This document shows positions 31,797 through 37,995 of a stretch of 40,958 nucleotides of DNA, in pieces. Source of the stretch: Anaerolineae bacterium CG2_30_57_67 (GTDB taxonomy: Bacteria > Chloroflexota > Anaerolineae > Anaerolineales > Villigracilaceae). The first letter of the stretch is position 1. Each line of letters starts with the position of its first letter. A program made the position numbers and the translations under genes. The stretch covers positions 1 to 40,958 of the forward strand of contig MNXJ01000017.1 in NCBI GenBank assembly GCA_001872455.1, in the 5' to 3' direction. A model generated the notes under the pieces. That model made no database searches and was not told the DNA's origin. It saw only the letters and a program-made list of their open reading frames with translations.

Positions 31797-32973
31797 GGGA
31801 ATCTCCTTTGAGCGGATTTTTGGGAATTCTTGCCATTTGATCGTCCACATATTTCTTCAGCGCGGCGTCCTGTGCGGCGGTCAGCGGCTGGTCGATGTCG
31901 AAGCCCAGCGTGGCCGAGATTTCCCTGCGGCGCTGCGCCGGGTCGTACTCCGGCTGAATCGGCGCGGGCGCGGCGGCGATTGACGGGGTTTTGTTCAGCG
32001 ATTGGGCGGCCAGGACGGCTTTCATGGTTTTTGCCAGCGCGCCGGGGTGCGCCACGCGGAAGGGGTTTTCGTTCCAGTCTTTGCGGGTCAGCGCCAGCGC
32101 GTCTTCGAGCGATGTGCCATATTGGGAGGCGATTTGCGCCAGTTCGCGCAGACCGCGAATCCACAGGGCGAAGTCGCCGCCTTTTTCGTTGGGGTCAGGC
32201 TTGGGCGGAATCGCCAACCCGAACAATTCGCGCATTCGTTCGGCCCCTGATTGGCAGTCTTTGGGGAAATTTTCAACGGCACACACGGGCGCGCTTTTTG
32301 CGCCCAAAGTTTTGCTGCCATATGTTTTTTTAATTAAAACTTCTTCTTTAGAGTCGGGTGCAGTTCCTTCGGGTGCATTTCCTTCGGGTGCATTTTTCGA
32401 CATGAAATCCTTGTCGAAAAATGCACCCCCCCGCTCATTTTCGGAGGGGGGTGCATTTTTTGCACCCCCCCTGGGGTCGTTCTCGTTTTCTGGGAAAAGT
32501 ACGTTTTCCGGGCTGCCCTGCCCGGCCTGATTCGGGCAAAAGAGGCTGTTTTTCGCCCCTTTTTGCCCGTTTTCCTCGTCTTCGGGGCCGGATGTGCTTT
32601 GTGTATTCCCCTGCCCGTCCTCGTCTTCTGGGGGGGGTGCATTTTTTGCACCCCCCTGATTCGGGCCTGGCTGGGGGGTGATTTTGGCCGCGCCATCAGC
32701 CGTATAAATTACCGGGATGCGGTAGCGATTCGTGCCATACGGACCCTGACCGTCCGAAATCAGGAATCCGTTTTCCACCAGGGAACTCGTGGAGGCCTGC
32801 ACGGCGCGCTCGGCGTAGCCGGTTTTCCTGCAAATCAAATCCACCGAAGGGAAAACATTTTTGCCATTGTGGTCTGCATGGTCCGCGTAGGCCAGCAAAA
32901 TATATTTTTCGGCCCGGCGAAAAACATCCGTGACCGGCAAATTCCAGACCAAACCCATCACTAAACCGCTCAT
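31786..32973 (-). CDS. Winged-helix replication initiator (Rep)
   Basis: The frame encodes 395 residues. The N-terminal 90 residues are a helix-turn-helix domain (RAEKYILLAYADHADHNGKNVFPSVDLICRKTG..ERAVQASTSSLVENGFL) like those of phage and plasmid initiators. A long low-complexity linker follows, with repeated GGAKNAPP and APEG units. The C-terminal domain (FALWIRGLRELAQIASQYGTSLEDALA) resembles a helicase-loading end. The gene is directly upstream of dnaB, with an 11-nt overlap. ATG 32973 has AAAGGATT. Its linker DNA contains strong palindromes, which could be an internal origin. Confidence 0.65.
   Translation of the reverse strand: MSGLVMGLVWNLPVTDVFRRAEKYILLAYADHADHNGKNVFPSVDLICRKTGYAERAVQASTSSLVENGFLISDGQGPYGTNRYRIPVIYTADGAAKITPQPGPNQGGAKNAPPPEDEDGQGNTQSTSGPEDEENGQKGAKNSLFCPNQAGQGSPENVLFPENENDPRGGAKNAPPSENERGGAFFDKDFMSKNAPEGNAPEGTAPDSKEEVLIKKTYGSKTLGAKSAPVCAVENFPKDCQSGAERMRELFGLAIPPKPDPNEKGGDFALWIRGLRELAQIASQYGTSLEDALALTRKDWNENPFRVAHPGALAKTMKAVLAAQSLNKTPSIAAAPAPIQPEYDPAQRRREISATLGFDIDQPLTAAQDAALKKYVDDQMARIPKNPLKGDSHVR
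32389..32425. repeat. 14-bp-arm hairpin in the rep linker
   Basis: The arms at 32389-32402 and 32412-32425 are perfectly complementary with a 9-nt loop. Just before it on the plus strand are three 15-bp repeats ending in gggtgca (from about 32353). Confidence 0.7.
32446..32470. repeat. G/C-tract palindrome in rep, copy 1
   Basis: A 25-bp sequence with a perfect 10-bp stem (ggggggtgca / tgcacccccc) and a T5 loop on the plus strand. It is identical to 32632-32656. Confidence 0.8.
32632..32656. repeat. G/C-tract palindrome in rep, copy 2
   Basis: Exact copy of 32446-32470, 186 bp away and also inside rep. It codes for the repeated Gly-Gly-Ala-Lys-Asn-Ala-Pro-Pro unit. Confidence 0.8.
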
Positions 32974-33107
32974 ATTGAATCCTTTCTTGCAGCCGTTGAG
33001 AAGCCCGCCTCGGGGCGATTTTCCCTTACTCTTATCGCAGGCCGGATTTCCGCCGAAAGGCGGCTTGTAGGCCGTTCTGACGCGGCGATGTACGCAACAC
33101 GGTACAC

Positions 33108-33170
33108 AACGTGGTACGCAGCGCTCCCGCAATGTTCCCGCAACGTGGTACGCAGGTTGCGTACCACGTT
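33108..33170. repeat. Iteron/parS-like repeats upstream of rep
   Basis: The 13-mer aacgtggtacgca occurs at 33108-33120 and 33142-33154, and inverted (tgcgtaccacgtt) at 33158-33170. The last two form a perfect 13-bp stem with a 3-nt loop. A degenerate copy (acacggtacac) precedes them. They lie between the RHH partition-like gene and rep. They could be the centromere, the origin iterons or an operator. Confidence 0.7.
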
Positions 33171-33217
33171 GGCCCTCGCCCAAAAATTTTCTCGGTTTTT
33201 CCGAAACCCGATTTTTC

Positions 33218-33856
33218 TCATTCCGCGCTCCAGCCTGAAACGTCCCTGGAAGCCACCATCTGGATGCCGATTTTGACGCTCCCGGCGCGATATTCGTCCA
33301 CCGCGTACTCCAGCAGGCGGGTCACGATTGCGCCTTGTGCCACGTCATATTGAGCGGCTAATGCCTTGATGCGCTCGTGCGTCTCGCGCGTCCAGCGAAA
33401 CCAGCCGCTCTTACTTCTGTGGCGGGGAGCGGCGATAAGTTTGCGGCGGCGCTGCTGGCGCTCGTAGTCTGGCTTGACTTCCTGCGCCCAACCGGACGCG
33501 CGCTCCCAGGTCAGCGTCATGCGCGCGCTGCCCTGGTTGGGATTGACACTCGACTGCATTGGAACTTTGCCCTGGTCGTACATCGCCAGGGCGTAATCCA
33601 TCATGGTTGCGGCAAGGGTGGAGATGTTGTTGATTTTGAGAGTGGTGGCAATCCCCGAAATGGCAAAATACACTTGCGGGTCGGTCAAGTCGTAACGGAA
33701 GGCGGGGTGCTGCTGGAACCAGGTGGGGGAGCCGTCCCGCTTGCTTTTGCGCGGCGCAGGCGTCGCGTTTCCGGCGGCTGGCTTGACGTTCAGCATGTCG
33801 AGGATGGGATTATGTTGTTCGGTTTGTACCGGGGCGGGTTTACGGGGAGCAGGCAT
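33218..33856 (-). CDS. RHH-type DNA-binding protein, probable partition partner of ParA
   Basis: The frame encodes 212 residues. The N-terminus is Pro/Ala-rich and disordered. A middle domain follows (FRYDLTDPQVYFAISGIATTLK). The C-terminus (about residues 150-190) is ribbon-helix-helix-like: GWFRWTRETHERIKALAAQY, then IVTRLLEYAVDEYR. It starts 4 nt after the parA stop. The position matches ParG/ParR-type centromere-binding proteins. The repeats just downstream at 33108-33170 are its likely site. Confidence 0.6.
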   Translation of the reverse strand: MPAPRKPAPVQTEQHNPILDMLNVKPAAGNATPAPRKSKRDGSPTWFQQHPAFRYDLTDPQVYFAISGIATTLKINNISTLAATMMDYALAMYDQGKVPMQSSVNPNQGSARMTLTWERASGWAQEVKPDYERQQRRRKLIAAPRHRSKSGWFRWTRETHERIKALAAQYDVAQGAIVTRLLEYAVDEYRAGSVKIGIQMVASRDVSGWSAE

Positions 33857-33860
33857 GGCG

Positions 33861-34658
33861 TTATCCCTTTAGCAGATTTTTTGCCAGACCGGAGAATTCC
33901 TGAGCCGCGCGCAGGGCGTAGCGGTTAGACTTCTCGCTGGCGAGTTTCTCAAAGATGGTCAGTTGGTTGGCTGGCAACTCCCGCACAGCGGCGGCCTCGT
34001 GAATGGGGGAGAGCACCGCATCGCCAAACAAAGCGCGGATTTCATCCAGCACGATGCGGCGCTCGTTGGTGCGCTCGTCGTAGAAGGTGGGCAGCAGCCC
34101 GGCCAGACGCCCCGGCCAGCCTTTGGCCGTGAGGGCTTTCAGGGTGGCAATGGTTTGTTTTGCGCCCTCCAGCCCAGCCGCCTCGCAAGAAACCGGCACC
34201 AAAATATCGTCCGCCGCCCACAAGACCATCTCCAGAATGCCGCCGAGAGAGGGGGCAGTATCCAGAATAACCAGGTCGTACCGGCTGAACTGTTCACGGA
34301 TGGCGCGGGCCACCAATGTCAGGTCGGGCGCGCCGGTGAAGATGAGCGCTTGCGCGGTGACGGTTTCGGCGCTGCCCGGCAACAGCGAGAGCCGTTCCCG
34401 ACCACTGGCTTGCACGGCGGCCTGGATTTGCTCGTTTTTATTGGGCATCAGCGCGGCCAGAGCGGGCAGGTAGGCGGCCAGCAGGGTGTACGCGCCGGGG
34501 GCGTGGGCGAGTCCCAAAAAGGCGGCGGCGTTGCCCTGCGGGTCGAAATCTGCCAGCAGGACGTTTTTGCCGCTGATGGCAAAGGCAGCGGCCAGATTGA
34601 CGGCGGTGGTGGTTTTGCCCACCCCGCCTTTTTGATTCGAGACGGCCAGAATTTTCAT
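33861..34658 (-). CDS. parA: ParA partition ATPase
   Basis: The frame encodes 265 residues. The deviant Walker A SNQKGGVGKTTTAVNLAAAF lies at the N-terminus, with VLLADFDPQGNAAAFLG, then YDLVILDTAPSLGG (Walker B) and ILVPVSCEAAGLEG. It is a small ParA without an N-terminal HTH (type Ib-like or phage-like). It would segregate the element together with the RHH protein. ATG 34658 starts the conserved fold; AAAGGAAA lies 11 nt before it. An in-frame ATG at 34685 would add 9 residues. Confidence 0.9.
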   Translation of the reverse strand: MKILAVSNQKGGVGKTTTAVNLAAAFAISGKNVLLADFDPQGNAAAFLGLAHAPGAYTLLAAYLPALAALMPNKNEQIQAAVQASGRERLSLLPGSAETVTAQALIFTGAPDLTLVARAIREQFSRYDLVILDTAPSLGGILEMVLWAADDILVPVSCEAAGLEGAKQTIATLKALTAKGWPGRLAGLLPTFYDERTNERRIVLDEIRALFGDAVLSPIHEAAAVRELPANQLTIFEKLASEKSNRYALRAAQEFSGLAKNLLKG

Positions 34659-34675
34659 AACTGCTGGGTTTCCTT

Positions 34676-35026
34676 TCACTGGCACAGGTATTGGGCGTTC
34701 AGCCAGCCAGCCAATCCGACTACGGTGACTTTCGCCCAGGCCGATCCATCGCGCTCAATAGTTTCGCCGGTGGGGGTGACGGCCGTGTCTGCGGTCAGGA
34801 CAGCGACGATGGCCGCGTTCACCCCGGCCTCGGCGCGCAGGTTGAGGTGTTCCGCGCAAACGATACGCGCGGCGGGTGCGGTGGGGGAGAGGGCGGTAGA
34901 TGATGCAGTAGATGATGCGGTAGGTAACGTCATCAGGGCTTGCTGATTTGCGCTCAAGCCAGTGGTGATTGAGCAAGCCAGGCTGGCGAGAGCAAGGACG
35001 ATAAGAGCGGTCAGTATCTTTTTCAT
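34676..35026 (-). CDS. SH3b-domain lipoprotein
   Basis: The frame encodes 116 residues. The lipoprotein signal ends in LASLAC (Cys18). A Thr/Ser/Pro linker is followed by a bacterial SH3 domain (HLNLRAEAGVNAAIVAVLTADTAVTPTGE, then WAKVTVVGLAGWLNAQYLCQ). SH3b domains bind cell-wall peptides, so it may dock the machinery at the wall. Its start overlaps the stop of the upstream -1-frame segment by an ATGA. Confidence 0.75.
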   Translation of the reverse strand: MKKILTALIVLALASLACSITTGLSANQQALMTLPTASSTASSTALSPTAPAARIVCAEHLNLRAEAGVNAAIVAVLTADTAVTPTGETIERDGSAWAKVTVVGLAGWLNAQYLCQ

Positions 35027-35280
35027 AGTTTCAACTCCGTGCCGGTTACTGTTTCATGGAACGATGCGCCTGGGAAAAAGGCGATGGCCCCGTCTGCGGC
35101 GTTCAGCCAGCGCCCGCCAGATGTCGCGCAGGCGGAGAGCAGGATTTCGAGCGATGCCTGTCCGTCCGGTCTTTGGCGCTTCCCGCCGCTACGGGCGGGA
35201 GCCTGCTCCTGGAAGATGGCCGCGCGAATGGGACGGGCTTCTTCCAGGGGCAGGCTGACCGGCTGGGCTTCTAAGGGTTT
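35023..35280 (-). CDS. -1-frame extension of the 35271-36131 gene
   Basis: An 85-residue open frame, KPLEAQPVSLPLEEARPIRA onward, ends ...FHETVTGTELKL. It contains no ATG, GTG or TTG where a start would be needed. It lines up with the end of the upstream gene if the ribosome slips -1 at 35274-35280. It ends in an ATGA overlap with the SH3b gene, as a real coding segment would. The composition (RWLNAADGAIAFFPGASF) looks like a folded domain. Confidence 0.5.
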   Translation of the reverse strand, partial: KPLEAQPVSLPLEEARPIRAAIFQEQAPARSGGKRQRPDGQASLEILLSACATSGGRWLNAADGAIAFFPGASFHETVTGTELKL

Positions 35281-36131
35281 TGCGGCAGATGGCCGTTGTG
35301 ATTGCTGCCCGCGGACGCGGCGGCGGCCAGATCGATGCCGCGGTCGCCGGGAACGAGCGGACGCGGGGCGGCAGCGAAAGCAATCGGCTGGGGGGCAGGC
35401 ACATCAGCAGCGGGGGCGTCAATCGGCGCTGCGGGGGCGGCCTCCGGCTTCTTCCACCAGGTGCGTTTCTGCGCGTTCACCTGGCGATGTTTCTTGCCTT
35501 CGAGTTCGTCCAGCACGCGGCGCAGGTTTTCGGTGCCGAACTCGTCCGCGATGGCGCGCTCCATTTGCAGGCGTTCCCGCCACGAGGTCAGCACGCTTTC
35601 AGCAATTTCGGCGTTCAGGCTGGCAATTTCCTGGCGGGCTTGCGCGGAGGCCATCATGCGCTTGGCGCGCATGTCGGGGTGGCTGTAGTAGTAGGCCAGG
35701 AACAGCACGGCGTGAGCGGAGAGCGAGACGGCCAGCATCCCCAACAGAAATTCGGCGTTCACCGAGGCCTGGCCGGGCAGAGTGACAAATTCGGCCACGC
35801 CCACTACGACGCCCAGCGTGAGCGAGATGACAATCCCAACCCACGAGATGACGCGCATGATGCCGTTGGCTTTCTTGTGCTGGACAGCGATTTCCCACAG
35901 CAGGAAGGGCAGGAAGGACGACATCACGGCAAAGATGCCTTTCCAAATTTCGCCGGTGGCATCGTAGGCGAAGGCGTAGACGCGGTATTCGCCCGCCAAC
36001 AGGAGCAGGTTGCCAGCGCCGAAGGCCAGGGCAGGAGCGTTGTTTTTGAGCGTTTCCTGCCAGTCCACAGTTGCGATGGGTTCAAAAATGGGGGTGTCGT
36101 CCTCGTTGGACGAAGGGTATTGAGTGTTCAT
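35271..36131 (-). CDS. Multi-TM membrane protein with helical cytoplasmic tail
   Basis: The frame encodes 286 residues. About four membrane helices (ALAFGAGNLLLLAGEYRVY, FAVMSSFLPFLLWEIAV, WVGIVISLTLGVVVGVAEF, FLLGMLAVSLSAHAVLFLAYYY) are followed by a coiled or helical region (MASAQARQEIASLNAEIAESVL) and an Ala/Pro-rich tail. The start at 36131 has AAAGGAG upstream. No family is recognised. It may continue through a -1 frameshift into the 35023-35280 segment. Confidence 0.65.
   Translation of the reverse strand: MNTQYPSSNEDDTPIFEPIATVDWQETLKNNAPALAFGAGNLLLLAGEYRVYAFAYDATGEIWKGIFAVMSSFLPFLLWEIAVQHKKANGIMRVISWVGIVISLTLGVVVGVAEFVTLPGQASVNAEFLLGMLAVSLSAHAVLFLAYYYSHPDMRAKRMMASAQARQEIASLNAEIAESVLTSWRERLQMERAIADEFGTENLRRVLDELEGKKHRQVNAQKRTWWKKPEAAPAAPIDAPAADVPAPQPIAFAAAPRPLVPGDRGIDLAAAASAGSNHNGHLPQNP
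35274..35280 (-). promoter_or_regulatory. Candidate -1 slippery heptamer
   Basis: On the minus strand the sequence is A AAC CCT, the X XXY YYZ form, followed at once by TAG in the zero frame. Slippage would read AAA CCC and continue for 85 codons. A 7-bp hairpin (TCCCGCC/GGCGGGA) sits about 70 nt downstream, further than usual for a stimulator. Confidence 0.4.
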
Positions 36132-36142
36132 GGTGACTCCTT

Positions 36143-36775
36143 TCAAAAAGTTGCGGGACTGAATTGCATCCACTGGCTGCGCCAGCGGAGGATGAATTGG
36201 CCGGGGAGCAGGTCTTCGGTTGCGCCTTGCCCAAGGACAAAGGACATTTTTTGCGCGAAAACCTGACGCAGCAGATTTCCCCAGCGCGTGGGTTGCGCGG
36301 TGGCGACCAGCGAGATGTTCGCGCTGTTGGCGACGCAGGCGTGCATAAACTCCGTCGCTCCCGGCCAGTCTTCGGCGACATTGTCCAGCAGCACCAGCAG
36401 GCGGGTAACGCCTGGCGTCCACTGTTTTAGCCGGGCGGCGACAACGGGCAACTGCGAGAAATGGAATATGCTGCCGAATCCGTTCCATTCACGCAGTTCA
36501 TCCGTGACGATGAGCGGCGCAAGATGGGGGAGATTGGCGCGGGCGCTCCAGGCCAAAGTCTTCAGCAGGGCGGTCTTTCCCGCTCCCTGGCTGCCCAGAA
36601 CCAACAGCGGGCGGCTGCGAGGCAGGATAGGGTAGGTCATGCCCATGCCGTCCGAGCAGATACCGAGCAGGGCATTGTCTTGCGGCAAAGGCCGCATACG
36701 TTCCAGCAGCGCGGTAATCGTCATTCCGCCGCTGACAGTGCGGGTAATCGAACGGGTAGTTGCCAGATTAAGCAA
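36143..36775 (-). CDS. Small P-loop ATPase
   Basis: The frame encodes 210 residues. Walker A GSQGAGKTALLKTLAWSA lies near residues 61-70. A strand-rich Walker B-like RLLVLLDNVAE follows near residue 130, then ISLVATAQPTRWGNLL, a sensor typical of FtsK/VirB4/TraG-like translocation ATPases. It is too short for a complete coupling protein. It could load DNA or assist the large VirB4-like ATPase. It overlaps the upstream gene by 8 nt. Confidence 0.65.
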   Translation of the reverse strand: MLNLATTRSITRTVSGGMTITALLERMRPLPQDNALLGICSDGMGMTYPILPRSRPLLVLGSQGAGKTALLKTLAWSARANLPHLAPLIVTDELREWNGFGSIFHFSQLPVVAARLKQWTPGVTRLLVLLDNVAEDWPGATEFMHACVANSANISLVATAQPTRWGNLLRQVFAQKMSFVLGQGATEDLLPGQFILRWRSQWMQFSPATF

Positions 36776-36986
36776 GGGAGTCCTTCCGGAATATTTGTCC
36801 GCCCCGCACGATTAGTTTTTCGCCGGTGCGTTCGTTCACGAAGACGGTGCCTTCTTCAAACGGGCAGGGCGGATTGGCGTCGGGTGCGTACGGTTGAATA
36901 TCAATCAGGCGCAGGCGCCTCCCAGCGAAATCGCCGGAGGGGTCGCTGCTAACGCGCCATTCGTAGCCGTGATTAATGTTGACCAT
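36768..36986 (-). CDS. Small hypothetical protein
   Basis: The frame encodes 72 residues, starting MVNINHGYEWRVSSDPSGDF. It is beta-rich and ends KLIVRGGQIFRKDSLA. AAAGGCGAG lies before the ATG; a GTG 15 nt upstream is an alternative. It overlaps both neighbours. The family is not recognised. Confidence 0.55.
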   Translation of the reverse strand: MVNINHGYEWRVSSDPSGDFAGRRLRLIDIQPYAPDANPPCPFEEGTVFVNERTGEKLIVRGGQIFRKDSLA

Positions 36987-37218
36987 GCTCGCCTTTCTCA
37001 CGCACCACGACGACCAGTTCGCCGTAGCCGAGCAGCTTGCCCGCTTCGTCCATGACGCGCAGGTTCAGCGCGGGGTGCGTCCAAAACGACCCGACAAGTG
37101 CAAATTTTTCAGCGCTGTTCGGGTCGTTCAGCGATAATGAAACCACGCGCACAATGCGGCCATTGAGCGTTTCCGCAATGGCAAATTCCGCTTGGGTAGG
37201 TGGGATGAGCGTCGTCAT
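36973..37218 (-). CDS. Small hypothetical protein
   Basis: The frame encodes 81 residues, starting MTTLIPPTQAEFAIAETLNG. It is beta-rich (IVRVVSLSLND, ALNLRVMDEAGKLLGYGELVVVV), possibly an OB- or barrel-like fold. It overlaps the upstream gene by an ATGA. The family is not recognised. Confidence 0.55.
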   Translation of the reverse strand: MTTLIPPTQAEFAIAETLNGRIVRVVSLSLNDPNSAEKFALVGSFWTHPALNLRVMDEAGKLLGYGELVVVVREKGEHGQH

Positions 37219-37493
37219 TTACGCCCCAGTGCGGCGCGGACGCGCTCAACCTGCGAGAATGCAATTTCGTAGCCGTATTTTCGCAAGGCATCCACCAATC
37301 GGATGTAGTCGGACGCAATCCGCCGCTGGTCGTTGGTCATTTGTTCCAGGCGGATGCCGCGCATTTGCTGGGCGGTGACGTTGAACTCGTCAATCAGGAC
37401 TGACTTTTGTTCTGCCGGGGTCATGGCCACCCAGCAGTCTGCGGCGGTCTGCCGCTGGCGGGTGCGCGGCGACCCGCTTTTGGGATCAAACAT
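37215..37493 (-). CDS. Small hypothetical protein, first gene of the operon
   Basis: The frame encodes 92 residues, starting MFDPKSGSPRTRQRQTAADC. A basic N-terminus is followed by a helical body (SVLIDEFNVTAQQMRGIRLEQM, YIRLVDALRKYGYEI). The ribosome site GAGGAGG lies 8 nt before the ATG. The longer frame to 37694 is unsupported. It heads the co-oriented cluster downstream of the tRNA-like RNA. The family is not recognised. Confidence 0.6.
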   Translation of the reverse strand: MFDPKSGSPRTRQRQTAADCWVAMTPAEQKSVLIDEFNVTAQQMRGIRLEQMTNDQRRIASDYIRLVDALRKYGYEIAFSQVERVRAALGRK

Positions 37494-37555
37494 GAGAACC
37501 TCCTCTTGGGGTAAAATGGAGGCGGCTTCCGCAAAAAGAGCCACCTTAGTTTGGA

Positions 37556-37584
37556 AATCCCGCTTGCATCGGGCAGGCGGGATT
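37556..37584. promoter_or_regulatory. Hairpin upstream of the operon
   Basis: An 8-bp stem (aatcccgc/gcgggatt) is followed by T5 on the plus strand, so it would terminate plus-strand RNA. On the minus strand only a short T-run follows. Confidence 0.4.
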
Positions 37585-37601
37585 TTTGCGTATGGTAGGG
37601 T

Positions 37602-37652
37602 ACAGGCAGGGGCAGGTGATACCAGTAAAATTTTTGGCCTGCCCCTGCCTGT
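37602..37652. repeat. 15-bp-arm inverted repeat
   Basis: The arms acaggcaggggcagg (37602-37616) and its exact complement (37638-37652) flank a 21-nt AT-rich loop. It lies in the non-coding stretch before the operon. It could be an oriT, a regulator site or an RNA leader structure; nothing decides between these. Confidence 0.6.
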
Positions 37653-37720
37653 CAGCCGTCCGCGCCGTAGTGGGGGTGGGGAATGCCCGTACACGAGCGG
37701 GAAAGCCGGAAAATTGCAAC

Positions 37721-37771
37721 AAAAAACACGCCCGCTGGCTGACAGTGTTTGTCAGCGGTCAGAAAGGCGTG
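37721..37771 (-). terminator. Intrinsic terminator after the tRNA-like RNA
   Basis: On the minus strand, CACGCC pairs with GGCGTG (arms at 37766-37771 and 37727-37732), with an inner 7-bp hairpin (GCTGACA/TGTCAGC, 37738-37756). Six T residues and then GTTGC follow. It would end a transcript of about 160 nt started at 37880. Confidence 0.7.
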
Positions 37772-37783
37772 CTGTTCGGTTGA

Positions 37784-37847
37784 TGGGGACGGGCAGGAGT
37801 CAAACCTGCATTTGCATTCGCGCGTTTACTGGCGCGCCCCGTGTCCC
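37784..37847 (-). ncRNA. tRNA-like small RNA lacking a D-arm
   Basis: The 64-nt sequence has a 5-bp acceptor-like pairing (GGGAC/GTCCC), an anticodon-like arm (CGCGC CAGTAAA CGCGCG) and a strong T-arm (GCAGG TTTGACT CCTGC). There is no D-arm, and the CCA is degenerate (ATCA after the pairing). The loop would read GTA (Tyr), but position 33 is A instead of U. It sits between a sigma70 promoter and a terminator. It may be a decayed tRNA, an attachment site or a regulatory RNA. Confidence 0.5.
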
Positions 37848-37886
37848 TTTTTCACCGTTGCGATGTTGCTACTGGGGTGTAGGGAT

Positions 37887-37915
37887 AGTTTAGCAGAAGT
37901 AATCCATGTTGTCAA
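37887..37915 (-). promoter_or_regulatory. Strong sigma70 promoter
   Basis: TTGACA (37915-37910), a 17-nt spacer and TAAACT (37892-37887) on the minus strand. The start point would be near 37880, just before the tRNA-like RNA. Confidence 0.8.
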
Positions 37916-37930
37916 TACTTGGATTACTTC
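37896..37930. promoter_or_regulatory. Operator overlapping the promoter
   Basis: A perfect inverted repeat, gaagtaatcc (37896-37905) and ggattacttc (37921-37930), is separated by 15 nt and covers the -35 box and most of the spacer. It adjoins the HTH regulator gene, its likely ligand. Confidence 0.7.
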
Positions 37931-37995
37931 TTTATAAAAAAAAGACGACTCTCAAATCGCGAGCCGCCTAAAATTTGCAGTGATAAGAAGTAACT

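Noticed and set aside
32334-32696. A 120-residue frame inside rep
   Set aside because: It is low-complexity out-of-frame reading of the repeat-rich Rep linker.
35189-35422. A 77-residue minus-strand frame near the frameshift site
   Set aside because: Arg/Pro-rich out-of-frame reading; the -1 frame described separately is the one that ends in the ATGA overlap and has protein-like composition.
37784-37847. tmRNA 3' end
   Set aside because: The T-arm and acceptor pattern fit, but no matching 5' tmRNA part or tag-peptide frame lies within about 400 nt upstream.
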